Source of the DNA: Dryocola sp032000125
GTDB lineage: Bacteria > Pseudomonadota > Gammaproteobacteria > Enterobacterales > Enterobacteriaceae
Assembly (NCBI GenBank): GCA_032000125.1
Contig: DAMALH010000011.1
Coordinates: 45,588 to 109,587, forward strand
Direction of reading: 5' to 3'
DNA: 64,000 bases
Part shown: piece after piece, positions 52,463 to 61,877 of the stretch
Layout of the letters: each line of letters begins with the position of its first letter
Numbering within the stretch: the stretch's first letter is position 1
Translations under genes and position numbers: made by a program
Notes under the pieces: generated by a model
Seen by the model: the letters and a program-made list of their open reading frames with translations, nothing else
Databases searched by the model: none
What the model was told of the DNA's origin: nothing

Positions 52463-52714
52463 ATGGCGAACATTGAAATCTATACCAAAGCGACCTGTCC
52501 TTTTTGCCATCGCGCAAAAGATTTGCTCAACAGCAAAGGGGTAACTTTCCAGGAATTGCCTATTGATGGCGATGCCGTGAAACGGGAAGAGATGATCAAG
52601 CGCAGTGGCCGTACAACGGTGCCGCAGATTTTTATTGATGCACAGCACATTGGCGGCTGTGATGACTTGTATGCGCTTGACGCACGTGGTGGACTCGATC
52701 CCCTGCTGCGATAG
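52463..52714 (+). CDS. grxC: Glutaredoxin 3
   Basis: An 83-residue glutaredoxin with glutathione-binding motifs TVPQIFID and GGCDDL. The active site reads CPFC (residues 12-15) rather than the CPYC of E. coli Grx3; Phe at this place is tolerated in the family. It reduces disulfides using glutathione. Twenty-four bases after yibN. Confidence 0.96.
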   Translation: MANIEIYTKATCPFCHRAKDLLNSKGVTFQELPIDGDAVKREEMIKRSGRTTVPQIFIDAQHIGGCDDLYALDARGGLDPLLR

Positions 52715-52776
52715 GCAATTTATTTACGTCAGTCGCGGATGCATAAAGGACGTATTAATTTTTTAAGGGTTTAAAA

Positions 52777-53244
52777 ATGTCAGAACAAAACAACACAGAA
52801 ATGGCTTTCCAGATTCAGCGCGTTTACACCAAGGACATCTCTTTTGAAGCGCCAAATGCGCCTCATGTTTTTCAGAAAGACTGGCAGCCAGAAGTTAAGC
52901 TGGATCTGGATACCGCATCCAGCCAACTGGCAGATGACGTGTATGAAGTTGTGCTGCGCGTAACCGTGACCGCTACGCTGGGTGAAGACACCGCCTTCCT
53001 GTGTGAAGTACAACAGGCCGGCATCTTCTCCATCGGCGGTATTGAAGGCACGCAAATGGCACACTGCCTGGGTGCGTATTGCCCGAACATTCTGTTCCCG
53101 TATGCGCGCGAAGCAATCACTAGCCTGGTTTCTCGTGGCACCTTCCCGCAGTTGAACCTTGCACCGGTTAACTTCGATGCGCTGTTCATGAGCTATCTGC
53201 AACAGCAATCTGGCGAAGGTACTGAAAACCATCAGGATGCCTGA
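52777..53244 (+). CDS. secB: Protein-export chaperone SecB
   Basis: A 155-residue cytoplasmic chaperone, tetrameric in the family, that holds preproteins unfolded for SecA. Conserved blocks FQIQRVYTKDISFEAPNAPHVF and CPNILFPYAREAITSLVSRGTFPQLNLAPVNFDALF mark it (positions about 10-31 and 101-136). The stop TGA overlaps the gpsA start by one base. Confidence 0.97.
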   Translation: MSEQNNTEMAFQIQRVYTKDISFEAPNAPHVFQKDWQPEVKLDLDTASSQLADDVYEVVLRVTVTATLGEDTAFLCEVQQAGIFSIGGIEGTQMAHCLGAYCPNILFPYAREAITSLVSRGTFPQLNLAPVNFDALFMSYLQQQSGEGTENHQDA

Positions 53245-54263
53245 TGAATAGCCTTAATGCTTCAATGACTGTGATCGGTGCCGGTTCTTACGGCACCGCT
53301 CTTGCCATCACGCTGGCAAGAAACGGCCACCAGGTTGTCCTGTGGGGCCACGATCCAAAACATATTGCTAAATTGCAGGCTGACCGCTGTAACGTAGCAT
53401 TCCTCCCTGATGTCTCCTTCCCGGACACCCTGCATCTCGAAAGTGATTTAGCCACCGCGCTTCTGGCGAGCCGCAATATTCTGGTGGTTGTGCCGAGTCA
53501 CGTCTTCGGCCAGGTGCTACGCCAAATCAAACCGCTGATGCGCCCGGATGCGCGAGTGGTTTGGGCAACCAAGGGCCTGGAAGCAGAAACCGGCCGCCTG
53601 TTGCAGGACGTTGCACGTGAAGCGCTGGGGGAAAGCGTGCCGCTTGCGGTGATTTCAGGGCCAACTTTTGCCAAAGAGCTCGCCGCCGGTTTACCTACGG
53701 CAATCTCTCTGGCGGCAACCGACGAGACGTTCGCGCAGGATCTGCAGCAGTTGTTGCACTGCGGCAAAAGCTTCCGCGTCTACAGCAATCCGGATTTCAT
53801 CGGCGTGCAGCTAGGCGGCGCGGTGAAAAACGTCATTGCGATTGGCGCAGGGATGTCCGACGGTATCGGTTTTGGCGCTAACGCACGTACCGCGCTTATC
53901 ACTCGTGGTCTGGCTGAAATGACCCGCCTTGGCAGCGCGCTGGGCGCCGATCCTGAAACCTTTATGGGGATGGCGGGGCTTGGCGATCTGGTGCTGACCT
54001 GTACCGATAACCAGTCACGTAACCGTCGCTTTGGCATGATGCTGGGGCAGGGGATGGACGTGGATTCGGCGCAGCAGAACATCGGCCAGGTGGTTGAAGG
54101 CTACCGCAATACCAAAGAAGTGCGGGAGCTGGCGGCTCGCTTTGGCGTCGAAATGCCAATAACAGAGGAAATTTATCAGGTATTGTATTGCGGAAAAAAC
54201 GCTCGCGAGGCAGCATTAACGCTGCTTGGTCGAACACGCAAGGATGAACGGAGCGGCAACTGA
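53244..54263 (+). CDS. gpsA: Glycerol-3-phosphate dehydrogenase (NAD(P)+)
   Basis: A 339-residue enzyme making sn-glycerol-3-phosphate from DHAP for phospholipids. The N-terminal Rossmann motif VIGAGSYGTALAITLARNG, GPTFAKELAAGLPTA, the catalytic Lys in GGAVKNVIAIGAGMSDG and LGDLVLTCTDNQSRNR are intact. Coupled to secB by TGATG. Confidence 0.97.
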   Translation: MNSLNASMTVIGAGSYGTALAITLARNGHQVVLWGHDPKHIAKLQADRCNVAFLPDVSFPDTLHLESDLATALLASRNILVVVPSHVFGQVLRQIKPLMRPDARVVWATKGLEAETGRLLQDVAREALGESVPLAVISGPTFAKELAAGLPTAISLAATDETFAQDLQQLLHCGKSFRVYSNPDFIGVQLGGAVKNVIAIGAGMSDGIGFGANARTALITRGLAEMTRLGSALGADPETFMGMAGLGDLVLTCTDNQSRNRRFGMMLGQGMDVDSAQQNIGQVVEGYRNTKEVRELAARFGVEMPITEEIYQVLYCGKNAREAALTLLGRTRKDERSGN

Positions 54264-54304
54264 CGCAGTTGCGACTGATGGAACAATATAACCGCAATAA
54301 CTGA

Positions 54305-54336
54305 AGCGCTCCGGTCTTTGTACCGGACGCTGTTTT
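54305..54336 (+). terminator. Possible terminator after gpsA
   Basis: AGCGCTCCGG pairs with CCGGACGCT apart from one bulged base, with an 8-base loop and GTTTT after. Seventeen bases before cysE; read-through is likely. Confidence 0.5.
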
Positions 54337-54352
54337 CTGTCTGGAGAGAGCA

Positions 54353-55174
54353 ATGTCGTCTGAAGAACTGGATCTGGTGTGGAACAACATTAAAGCCGAA
54401 GCGCGAGCGCTTGCGGATTGTGAACCAATGTTGGCCAGTTTTTACCACGCAACTCTCCTCAAGCACGAAAATCTCGGTAGCGCTTTAAGCTACATGCTGG
54501 CTAATAAGCTGGCCTCGCCGATTATGCCCGCTATCGCTATCCGCGAAGTCGTGGAAGAAGCCTATGCCGCAGAGCCGCAAATGATAGCTTCCGCCGCCTG
54601 TGACATTCAGGCCGTGCGTAGCCGTGACCCGGCGGTGGATAAATATTCAACGCCGTTACTTTATCTGAAAGGTTTTCATGCGCTGCAGGCCTATCGTATT
54701 GGCCACTGGTTATGGAAAGAAGGGCGTCAGGCGTTGGCGATTTTCCTGCAAAACCAGGTTTCCGTATCCTTTCAGGTCGACATTCACCCGGCGGCAAAAA
54801 TCGGCTGTGGGATCATGCTTGACCATGCAACAGGCATCGTGATTGGTGAAACGGCAATCGTGGAAAACGACGTGTCGATTTTGCAGTCCGTAACGCTCGG
54901 CGGGACCGGTAAAACAAGCGGCGACCGACATCCAAAAATCCGCGAAGGCGTGATGATTGGTGCCGGGGCGAAAATCCTCGGCAACATTGAAGTCGGGCGC
55001 GGCGCTAAAATTGGTGCGGGCTCCGTCGTTCTGCAACCTGTGCCGCCACATACTACCGCGGCGGGCGTGCCCGCACGCATCGTCGGCAAGCCGGAAAGTG
55101 ATAAACCCGCCATTGATATGGATCAGCATTTCAACGGCGCCAATAGCGGCTTTGAATACGGCGACGGAATTTAA
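54353..55174 (+). CDS. cysE: Serine acetyltransferase
   Basis: A 273-residue enzyme that acetylates serine with acetyl-CoA, the first committed step of cysteine synthesis. N-terminal helical domain, then a left-handed beta-helix of hexapeptide repeats with DIHPAAKIGCGIMLDHATGIVIGE (about 143-166) and GVMIGAGAKILGNIEVG. The C-terminal tail ends in Ile, as needed for docking into CysK. The stop overlaps that of trmL by four bases. Confidence 0.97.
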   Translation: MSSEELDLVWNNIKAEARALADCEPMLASFYHATLLKHENLGSALSYMLANKLASPIMPAIAIREVVEEAYAAEPQMIASAACDIQAVRSRDPAVDKYSTPLLYLKGFHALQAYRIGHWLWKEGRQALAIFLQNQVSVSFQVDIHPAAKIGCGIMLDHATGIVIGETAIVENDVSILQSVTLGGTGKTSGDRHPKIREGVMIGAGAKILGNIEVGRGAKIGAGSVVLQPVPPHTTAAGVPARIVGKPESDKPAIDMDQHFNGANSGFEYGDGI

Positions 55175-55644
55175 CTTCTCAGCACGGCGCCAGGGTAACC
55201 AAGCTGGCGCCACGCCTCGTACACTACAACAGACACCGCGTTAGACAGATTCATGCTGCGGCTGTCCGGCATCATCGGAATGCGAATTTTTTGTTCTGCA
55301 GGCAGCGCGTCAAGGATGGTTGCAGGCAGGCCGCGTGTTTCCGGACCAAATACCAGATAATCCCCCTCCTGATAGCTCACCGCGCTGTGCGCTGGCGTAC
55401 CTTTGGTGGTTAAGGCAAACAGGCGCTGCGGATTTTCAGCTTCAAGAAAGGCAGCGTAATCGGCATGGCGGGTCACGGCGGTGAATTCGTGATAGTCCAG
55501 ACCCGCGCGGCGCAGCCGCTTGTCGTCCCAGCCAAAGCCCGTCGGCTCGATAATATGCAGGCGAAAGCCGGTATTAGCGCAAAGGCGAATGATATTTCCG
55601 GTATTCGGTGGGATTTCCGGTTCAAACAACACGATATTCAGCAT
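55171..55644 (-). CDS. trmL: tRNA (cytidine(34)-2'-O)-methyltransferase
   Basis: A 157-residue SPOUT methyltransferase that modifies the wobble base of some leucine tRNAs. SPOUT motifs: LFEPEIPPNTGNIIRLCANTG, LVFGPETRGLP, and the knot end IPMMPDSRSMNLSNAVSVVVYEA. Convergent with cysE. Confidence 0.95.
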   Translation of the reverse strand: MLNIVLFEPEIPPNTGNIIRLCANTGFRLHIIEPTGFGWDDKRLRRAGLDYHEFTAVTRHADYAAFLEAENPQRLFALTTKGTPAHSAVSYQEGDYLVFGPETRGLPATILDALPAEQKIRIPMMPDSRSMNLSNAVSVVVYEAWRQLGYPGAVLRS

Positions 55645-55695
55645 ATGACCCCCGTAAGCAAGGGGCGCAGAATAGCAAAATTTGGGGCTCGAAGG

Positions 55696-55718
55696 AAAAA
55701 CAGGCCAGCGGGCCTGTT
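55696..55718 (-). terminator. Terminator after cpxRA
   Basis: AACAGGCC-AGCG-GGCCTGTT with TTTTT on the minus strand; it ends the leftward cpxRA transcript. Confidence 0.8.
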
Positions 55719-55729
55719 ATAAGCGCCTG

Positions 55730-57103
55730 TTAGTTACGATGATAGAGCGGTAGCCAGATAACCAGCCGCAGGCCGCCAAGCGGGCTGTCTTCAGCTTTCA
55801 CCCAGCCACGATGCTGCTGAACCGCTGTTTCAACGATGGCAAGCCCTAAACCAGTACCGCCTGATTCGCGGTCTCGCGCTTCGTCTGTCCGATAGAACGG
55901 GCGGAAAATCTGCTCACGGTCGGACGGGCTGACGCCGGGGCCATCGTCGTCTACGGTAACGGTAATCCCTTGATTATCAACTGAGAAATTCACGGCGATC
56001 TTGGTGTGTGAATAACGCAGCGCATTGCGGACGATATTTTCCAGCGCGCTTTCCAGCGAGTTCGGGTTGCCGTACATCAGCCACGGGCCCGGCGGGTAGG
56101 TAACCTCCAGCGTTTTGCCCATTTGCTCTGCTTCAAAGGCTGCGTTATCCAGCACTTCGGACCAGATCTGGTTCGCCTTCATGGTTTCGCTGGCGAGCGC
56201 GTTTTTCTGCTGATTGCGGGACATCACCAGCAGATCGTTAATCATGCCGTCCAGGCGTTGAGCCTCGGTTTCGATACGCTCAAGCTCTTTCGTTTCGCCG
56301 CTTTTACGCCGCAAAAGGGCGGTGCCAAGCTGCAGACGCGTCAGCGGGGTGCGCAACTCGTGCGAGATATCCGACAGCAGACGCTGCTGCGTCGTCATCA
56401 TTCTTTCCAGCGCGGTCACCATCTGATTGAAACTGGTGCCGGCAGCAAGAAACTCTTGCGGGCCCGCCTCCAGTTCTGGATGCTGGCGTAAATTCCCCTG
56501 CGCCACCTCGTCAGCCGCGTTTTTCAGCTTACGCGCGGGTTTTGCGAGGCTCCATGCCAGCCATAAAAGCAGCGGGGAACTGACCAGCATAGTGACAATC
56601 AGCAGCAACAGCGGCCTGTCAAACAGCAGGTTGATAAAGTCGGACTGGGAGTTACTGGCCGGGCGAATAAGATAGAGCTGATAGTTATCTTCCCCATCGC
56701 GAACGGAAAAGGGCCCTACTAATTCAACGCGGCCGTACTTTTTCTTCTGCGGATGATCGGCGTTGTCAGACTGGCCGATAAAGTTACGGATAATCTGCAT
56801 TTCGTTGCGCTGGGCGCCGATGACTCGCCCTTCGCTGGTGACGAGCAGGAGACGTTGCCCGGGCGGAGCCCATTTATCAATGGCTCTAAACAGGCGGCGC
56901 CACCACATCAGATCGTTAGGCGGATCGGTTTCCAGCTCCGCTTCGACATGCTGTTCAATCATGGTGCCTTGACGTTGCTCATTTTCCATCAGTTCGGTCA
57001 TCTGACGCGAATCCAGTTTTGGCAGCATCAGTACCAGCATCAACACTAATGCTAACGTCAACCAGAAGATGGCAAAAATACGCGCGGTAAGGCTACTTAT
57101 CAT
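55730..57103 (-). CDS. cpxA: Envelope-stress sensor histidine kinase CpxA
   Basis: A 457-residue inner-membrane kinase: first membrane helix at about 8-27, a periplasmic sensor domain to about 164, a second helix (LLLIVTMLVSSPLLLWLAWSL), HAMP, the phospho-acceptor His in SDISHELRTPLTRL, and ATPase boxes (ENIVRNALRYSH, VDDDGPGV, GGTGLGLAI). It phosphorylates CpxR on envelope protein stress. ATGA overlap with cpxR. Confidence 0.97.
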   Translation of the reverse strand: MISSLTARIFAIFWLTLALVLMLVLMLPKLDSRQMTELMENEQRQGTMIEQHVEAELETDPPNDLMWWRRLFRAIDKWAPPGQRLLLVTSEGRVIGAQRNEMQIIRNFIGQSDNADHPQKKKYGRVELVGPFSVRDGEDNYQLYLIRPASNSQSDFINLLFDRPLLLLIVTMLVSSPLLLWLAWSLAKPARKLKNAADEVAQGNLRQHPELEAGPQEFLAAGTSFNQMVTALERMMTTQQRLLSDISHELRTPLTRLQLGTALLRRKSGETKELERIETEAQRLDGMINDLLVMSRNQQKNALASETMKANQIWSEVLDNAAFEAEQMGKTLEVTYPPGPWLMYGNPNSLESALENIVRNALRYSHTKIAVNFSVDNQGITVTVDDDGPGVSPSDREQIFRPFYRTDEARDRESGGTGLGLAIVETAVQQHRGWVKAEDSPLGGLRLVIWLPLYHRN

Positions 57104-57798
57104 GAAGCGGACACCATCAGATATCCACGACCACGCAGCGTTTTAAACCACGGATGCCCGTCTTTGCGATCGGGTAATTTACGGCGCAAATTGGAGATGT
57201 GCATGTCAATGGCGCGATCGAACGGCGTCAAACGTTTACCTAAAACTTCCTGGCTCAGGTGTTCACGAGAAACAACCTGTCCCAGGTGCTGCGCTAACAG
57301 ATACAGCAGGGTAAATTCGGTGCCGGTTAAATCAAGCGCCTGGCCGTCAAAGCTGGCTTCCTGGCGGCCGGGGTTGAGGTTTAATCCATCGACTTCTACC
57401 GTAGGTGAGCCGCTGTCGCTATTTTGCTGCTGCTCGCTCCAGTGTGAGCGGCGCAAAATAGCGCGTATACGGGCCACCAGTTCACGATCGTTGAACGGTT
57501 TAGGGAGATAGTCATCAGCGCCCAGTTCAAGGCCGAGAACGCGGTCCAGCTCGCTCCCGCGCGCGGTAAGCATGATGACAGGGGTCTGGTGTGTCTGGCG
57601 TAGCTCTTTTAAGGTATCGATGCCGTTTTTCTTTGGCATCATCACGTCGAGCAATAACAGGTCGATGCTGTCGTCTAAAAGCTCTAACGCCTGTTCGCCA
57701 TCGTGCGCGACAAGTACGTTAAAACCTTCCATGTCGAGCAGTTCCTTTAGCAGGGAAGTAAGCTCTCGGTCATCATCAACTAGCAGAATTTTATTCAT
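57100..57798 (-). CDS. cpxR: Envelope-stress response regulator CpxR
   Basis: A 232-residue OmpR-family regulator with a receiver domain (phospho-acceptor Asp in LLLLDVMMPKKNG) and a C-terminal winged helix (FDRAIDMHISNLRRKL). It shares a divergent control region with cpxP that contains a perfect CpxR box, so it should autoregulate. Confidence 0.97.
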   Translation of the reverse strand: MNKILLVDDDRELTSLLKELLDMEGFNVLVAHDGEQALELLDDSIDLLLLDVMMPKKNGIDTLKELRQTHQTPVIMLTARGSELDRVLGLELGADDYLPKPFNDRELVARIRAILRRSHWSEQQQNSDSGSPTVEVDGLNLNPGRQEASFDGQALDLTGTEFTLLYLLAQHLGQVVSREHLSQEVLGKRLTPFDRAIDMHISNLRRKLPDRKDGHPWFKTLRGRGYLMVSAS

Positions 57799-57853
57799 TG
57801 TTAAATTACCTCCGAGGCAGAAATTACGTCATCAAGGCGCGCTAATCCATGAC

Positions 57854-57868
57854 TTTACGTTGTTTTAC
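57854..57868. promoter_or_regulatory. CpxR-binding box
   Basis: GTAAA-ACAAC-GTAAA on the minus strand, an exact match to the GTAAA-N5-GTAAA consensus, in the cpxR-cpxP divergent region. Confidence 0.85.
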
Positions 57869-57948
57869 ACCCCCTGACGCTAGTTTGCAGCGGGAATCGT
57901 AGACTGGCTCTCGTTGAATCGCAGCACACAAGAGTTCGGGAGCAAGTG

Positions 57949-58458
57949 ATGCGCAATGTTACCGCTGTCGTCATGGCCTCTACGCTGGCGCTCGTAACGC
58001 TAACCAGCCAGGCCGCAGACTTATCGACCAGCGATAACTGGCACTCCGGTGAGGAGCTTGCGAAACGCAATAGTGTTCAAAGCCATATGTTTGACGGCAT
58101 TAATTTAACTGAACAACAGCGTCAGCAGATGCGCGATCTGATGCAGCGTGCAAGGCATGATAGCCCACCTGTGAATGTTCGCGAAATGGAGACCATGCAT
58201 AATCTGGTCACCGCAGAAAATTTTGATGAAACGGCTGTTCGTGCCCAGGCAGAAAAAATGGCACAGGAACAGGTTGCTCGCCAGGTTGAAATGGCAAAAG
58301 TACGCAACCAAATGTACCGCCTGTTAACGCCTGAACAGCAAGCCGTTTTGCATGACAAACACCAACAGCGCATGAATCAATTTCGTGAGCTTGCGGATCT
58401 GCAGCGAATGACGTCGTTGCAGGCACTGAGTAGCAGTAGTACCCGCAGTAACCAGTAA
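57949..58458 (+). CDS. cpxP: Periplasmic Cpx inhibitor CpxP
   Basis: A 169-residue periplasmic adaptor that binds CpxA and helps degrade misfolded proteins. Signal peptide MRNVTAVVMASTLALVTLTSQA; two LTxxQ motifs (LTEQQRQQMRDLM and LTPEQQAVL) as in the Spy/CpxP fold. ATG 57949 has GGGAG at good spacing; the preceding GTG at 57946 is less likely. Its messenger 3' end carries the CpxQ small RNA. Confidence 0.96.
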   Translation: MRNVTAVVMASTLALVTLTSQAADLSTSDNWHSGEELAKRNSVQSHMFDGINLTEQQRQQMRDLMQRARHDSPPVNVREMETMHNLVTAENFDETAVRAQAEKMAQEQVARQVEMAKVRNQMYRLLTPEQQAVLHDKHQQRMNQFRELADLQRMTSLQALSSSSTRSNQ

Positions 58459-58466
58459 CAAACCTG

Positions 58467-58525
58467 TTTTCCTTGCCATAGACACCATCCCTGTCTTCCC
58501 CGCCTGACCAGGCGGGTTTTTTTTT
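58467..58525 (+). ncRNA. cpxQ: CpxQ, 3'-UTR-derived small RNA
   Basis: The sequence after cpxP begins TTTTCCTTGCCATAGACACC and runs to a GC-rich terminator (CCCGCCT-GACC-AGGCGGG plus nine T). This matches the Hfq-binding CpxQ of E. coli and Salmonella as I remember it, including the conserved 5' seed and the TG/TTTT site where RNase E cleaves the cpxP messenger. CpxQ represses membrane-protein messengers under envelope stress. Only the terminator stem differs from the remembered enteric copies. Confidence 0.85.
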
Positions 58526-58582
58526 GCCCGAGTGAGCGGGCTCATCCGCTATACTAGCCAGCATTAATTTGTTGGAGCCCCT

Positions 58583-59485
58583 ATGAATCAACAATATGGG
58601 CAGCTGGTCAGCCGCGCGGCGATTGCTGCAACGGTAATGGCGTCGCTGTTACTTTTGATTAAAATTTTCGCCTGGTGGTATACCGGTTCGGTCAGTATTC
58701 TGGCGGCGCTGGTCGATTCGCTGGTGGATATTGCCGCGTCGCTAACGAACCTCCTTGTTGTGCGCTATTCGCTACAGCCTGCGGACGAAGAGCATACTTT
58801 CGGTCACGGCAAGGCAGAATCGCTGGCGGCGCTGGCGCAAAGCATGTTTATTTCAGGTTCGGCGTTGTTCCTGTTCTTAACCGGGATCCAGCACCTGGCC
58901 GACCCGGCACCGATGAAACAGCCGCTTGTGGGCGTAGTGGTTACCGTAATCGCGCTAATCAGCACGCTAATTCTTGTGACTTTTCAACGCTGGGTAGTAC
59001 GAAAAACGCAAAGTCAGGCCGTTCGTGCGGATATGCTTCATTATCAGTCTGATGTTATGATGAACGGCGCGATTCTCCTCGCGCTTGCGCTATCCTGGTA
59101 TGGCTGGCACCGCGCTGATGCATTGTTTGCACTAGGGATCGGCGTCTATATTTTGTATAACGCGATTCGCATGGGCCATGAGGCCGTGCAGTCCCTTTTA
59201 GATCGTGCGTTACCGGACGCCGAGCATCAGGCCATTATTGATATCGTTACCTCATGGCCGGGCGTCAGGGGAGCGCATGATTTACGTACGCGGCAGTCAG
59301 GGCCGACCCGCTTTATTCAGCTTCATATCGAAATGGAAGACAATTTACCGCTGGTTCAGGCGCATATTATTGCCGAACAAGTGGAGCAGGCGATTCTGCA
59401 TCATTTCCCCGGATCGGATGTGATCATTCACCAGGATCCCTGCTCGGTCGTTCCGTCGGAACGGCAAGGGCATTTTGAGCTTTAG
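58583..59485 (+). CDS. fieF: Ferrous-iron/zinc efflux transporter FieF
   Basis: A 300-residue cation diffusion facilitator with about six membrane helices and a cytoplasmic C-terminal domain. Metal-site residues lie in LVDSLVDIAASLTNL (helix 2) and HYQSDVMMNGAILLAL (helix 5), with EEHTFGHGKAESL between. It exports Zn, Fe(II) or Cd in exchange for protons. Located downstream of cpxP with a short gap. Confidence 0.95.
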   Translation: MNQQYGQLVSRAAIAATVMASLLLLIKIFAWWYTGSVSILAALVDSLVDIAASLTNLLVVRYSLQPADEEHTFGHGKAESLAALAQSMFISGSALFLFLTGIQHLADPAPMKQPLVGVVVTVIALISTLILVTFQRWVVRKTQSQAVRADMLHYQSDVMMNGAILLALALSWYGWHRADALFALGIGVYILYNAIRMGHEAVQSLLDRALPDAEHQAIIDIVTSWPGVRGAHDLRTRQSGPTRFIQLHIEMEDNLPLVQAHIIAEQVEQAILHHFPGSDVIIHQDPCSVVPSERQGHFEL

Positions 59486-59670
59486 TTTTTCATTTAATAA
59501 AGCAGACATGGGCGGCACTTTATGGGTAAATTACCGCCGCCTGGCCTGACCTGAATCAATTCAGCATGAAGCGATTGTTATACTATTTGCAGCAGAGTCG
59601 AAGCCTCGGTTTGCCCGCAGGCTGTTTCCGGCAACAGGATTAATTTTGCATTCAAAGTTCAGAGGTAGTC

Positions 59671-60633
59671 ATGATCAAAAAAATTGGTGTGTTGACGAGC
59701 GGCGGTGATGCGCCGGGCATGAACGCCGCGATTCGCGGCGTGGTTCGCGCGGCATTGTCCGAAGGTCTGGAAGTAGCTGGTATTTATGATGGCTATCTTG
59801 GCTTATATGAAGATCGCATGATCAACCTGGACCGCTACAGCGTGTCCGACATGATCAATCGTGGTGGCACTTTCCTGGGCTCCGCTCGTTTCCCGGAATT
59901 CCGTCAGGATCATATCCGCAGCGTGGCTATTGAGAACATGAAAAAGCGTGGCATCGACGCGCTGGTTGTTATCGGTGGTGACGGTTCCTACATGGGCGCT
60001 AAACGCTTGACGGAGATGGGTTTCCCATGCATCGGCCTGCCGGGCACTATTGATAACGACGTAGCGGGCACCGACTACACCATCGGTTATTTCACCGCGC
60101 TGGAAACCGTTGTTGAAGCGATTGACCGCCTGCGTGACACCTCTTCTTCCCATCAGCGCATTTCTATCGTCGAAGTGATGGGCCGCTATTGCGGCGACCT
60201 GACCCTCGCGGCGGCTATCGCCGGTGGCTGTGAATTTATCGTCCTGCCGGAAGTGGAGTTTAGCCAGGAAGACCTGGTATCAGAAATCAAAGCCGGCATC
60301 GCGAAAGGCAAAAAACACGCCATCGTGGCCATCACTGAACACATCTGCGATATCGACGAACTGGCAAAATATATCGAAACCGAAACCGGCCGTGAAACGC
60401 GCGCAACCGTCCTGGGCCACATTCAGCGCGGCGGCTCCCCGGTTGCCTATGACCGCATTCTGGCTTCCCGTATGGGCGCTTATGCCATCGAACTGCTGCT
60501 GCAAGGCTACGGTGGCCGCTGCGTAGGTATTCAGAACGAGAAAATGGTTCACCACGACATCATTGATGCTATCGAAAACATGAAGCGTCCATTTAAAGGT
60601 GACTGGCTGGACTGCGCCAAAAAGCTTTACTGA
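59671..60633 (+). CDS. pfkA: 6-phosphofructokinase I
   Basis: A 320-residue ATP-dependent glycolytic kinase. ATP-site GGDAPGMNAAIRG, VVIGGDGSYMGAK, the catalytic region GTIDNDVAGTDYTIG and the effector-site residues RGGSPVAYDR are present. Same length as the E. coli enzyme. Own promoter region of 185 bases upstream. Confidence 0.98.
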   Translation: MIKKIGVLTSGGDAPGMNAAIRGVVRAALSEGLEVAGIYDGYLGLYEDRMINLDRYSVSDMINRGGTFLGSARFPEFRQDHIRSVAIENMKKRGIDALVVIGGDGSYMGAKRLTEMGFPCIGLPGTIDNDVAGTDYTIGYFTALETVVEAIDRLRDTSSSHQRISIVEVMGRYCGDLTLAAAIAGGCEFIVLPEVEFSQEDLVSEIKAGIAKGKKHAIVAITEHICDIDELAKYIETETGRETRATVLGHIQRGGSPVAYDRILASRMGAYAIELLLQGYGGRCVGIQNEKMVHHDIIDAIENMKRPFKGDWLDCAKKLY

Positions 60634-60649
60634 TTGCCCCCGTGCAACG

Positions 60650-60672
60650 AGCCGGGGAAACCCGGCTTTTTT
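60650..60672 (+). terminator. pfkA terminator
   Basis: AGCCGGG-GAAA-CCCGGCT followed by TTTTT, shortly after the pfkA stop. Confidence 0.9.
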
Positions 60673-60781
60673 AGGTCATCATATATTCCCAATGATTATA
60701 ACCAATCTTTTTTTATTCTTTAATCAATAGAAAACTTTCTGGCAGGCTGAGTTCATCAAACGACATATAAGAGAGCATGCG

Positions 60782-61771
60782 ATGAACAAGTGGGGAGTGG
60801 GATTAACTTTACTTTTGGCCTCCGGCAGCGTCCTGGCGAAAGACGTTCAGTTACTTAACGTGTCTTACGATCCGACGCGCGAGCTGTATGAAGAGTACAA
60901 CAAGGCTTTCAGCGCGCACTGGAAACAGCAAACCGGCGATAACGTAGTGGTGCGCCAGTCTCACGGCGGCTCGGGCAAACAGGCGACTTCGGTGATCAAT
61001 GGCATTGAAGCAGACGTTGTTACCCTTGCGCTGGCTTACGATGTCGATGCCATTGCTGAGCGTGGCCGCATAGATAAAAACTGGATCAAGCGCCTGCCGG
61101 ATAACTCCGCGCCGTATACCTCCACCATCGTGTTCCTCGTGCGCAAAGGCAACCCAAAACAAATTCATGACTGGAACGATTTGATTAAACCTGGCGTTTC
61201 CGTTATCACCCCGAACCCAAAAAGCTCCGGCGGCGCTCGCTGGAATTATCTTGCAGCATGGGGCTACGCCTTACACCACAACAATAACGATCAGGGCAAA
61301 GCGCAGGAATTCGTGAAGGCGCTGTTCAAAAACGTTGAAGTGCTGGATTCCGGCGCCCGCGGCTCAACCAACACTTTCGTGGAACGTGGCATTGGCGATG
61401 TGCTGATTGCCTGGGAAAACGAGGCGCTGCTGGCAACTAACGAGCTGGGCAAAGACAAGTTTGAAATCGTAACGCCTGGCGAGTCTATCCTGGCTGAGCC
61501 TACCGTTTCCGTTGTCGACAAAGTGGTTGAGAAGAAAGGGACTCAGAAAGTCGCCGAAGAGTATCTGAAATACCTCTACTCTCCGCAAGGCCAGGAAATC
61601 GCCGCGAAGAACTACTATCGTCCCCGTAATCCGGACGTAGCGAAAAAGTACGAAAGCGTCTTCCCGAAACTTAAGCTGTACACCATCGACGAAGAGTTCG
61701 GTGGCTGGACGAAAGCTCAGCAAGAGCATTTCTCGAACGGCGGCACCTTCGACCAAATCAGCAAGCGTTAA
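60782..61771 (+). CDS. sbp: Periplasmic sulfate-binding protein
   Basis: A 329-residue solute-binding protein with a signal peptide cut at VLA-KDVQ. Family motifs LLNVSYDPTRELYEEYN, QSHGGSGKQATSVI and NPKSSGGARWNYLAAWGYAL mark the sulfate site. It delivers sulfate to the CysTWA importer and is expected to be CysB-controlled; the AT-rich 148-base upstream gap fits such a promoter. Confidence 0.96.
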   Translation: MNKWGVGLTLLLASGSVLAKDVQLLNVSYDPTRELYEEYNKAFSAHWKQQTGDNVVVRQSHGGSGKQATSVINGIEADVVTLALAYDVDAIAERGRIDKNWIKRLPDNSAPYTSTIVFLVRKGNPKQIHDWNDLIKPGVSVITPNPKSSGGARWNYLAAWGYALHHNNNDQGKAQEFVKALFKNVEVLDSGARGSTNTFVERGIGDVLIAWENEALLATNELGKDKFEIVTPGESILAEPTVSVVDKVVEKKGTQKVAEEYLKYLYSPQGQEIAAKNYYRPRNPDVAKKYESVFPKLKLYTIDEEFGGWTKAQQEHFSNGGTFDQISKR

Positions 61772-61772
61772 G

Positions 61773-61800
61773 ATAAAAGGCCCCGGATGGGGCCTTTTAT
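61773..61800. terminator. sbp terminator
   Basis: ATAAAAGGCCCC-GGAT-GGGGCCTTTTAT, a perfect 12-bp stem right after the stop. Confidence 0.9.
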
Positions 61801-61877
61801 CTGCCGGTCATTATCAGCAAAATTTACATTATTACCGCTCCGCCGTAGACTGCTTAAAAAGTCTACCGGAGACAGGT

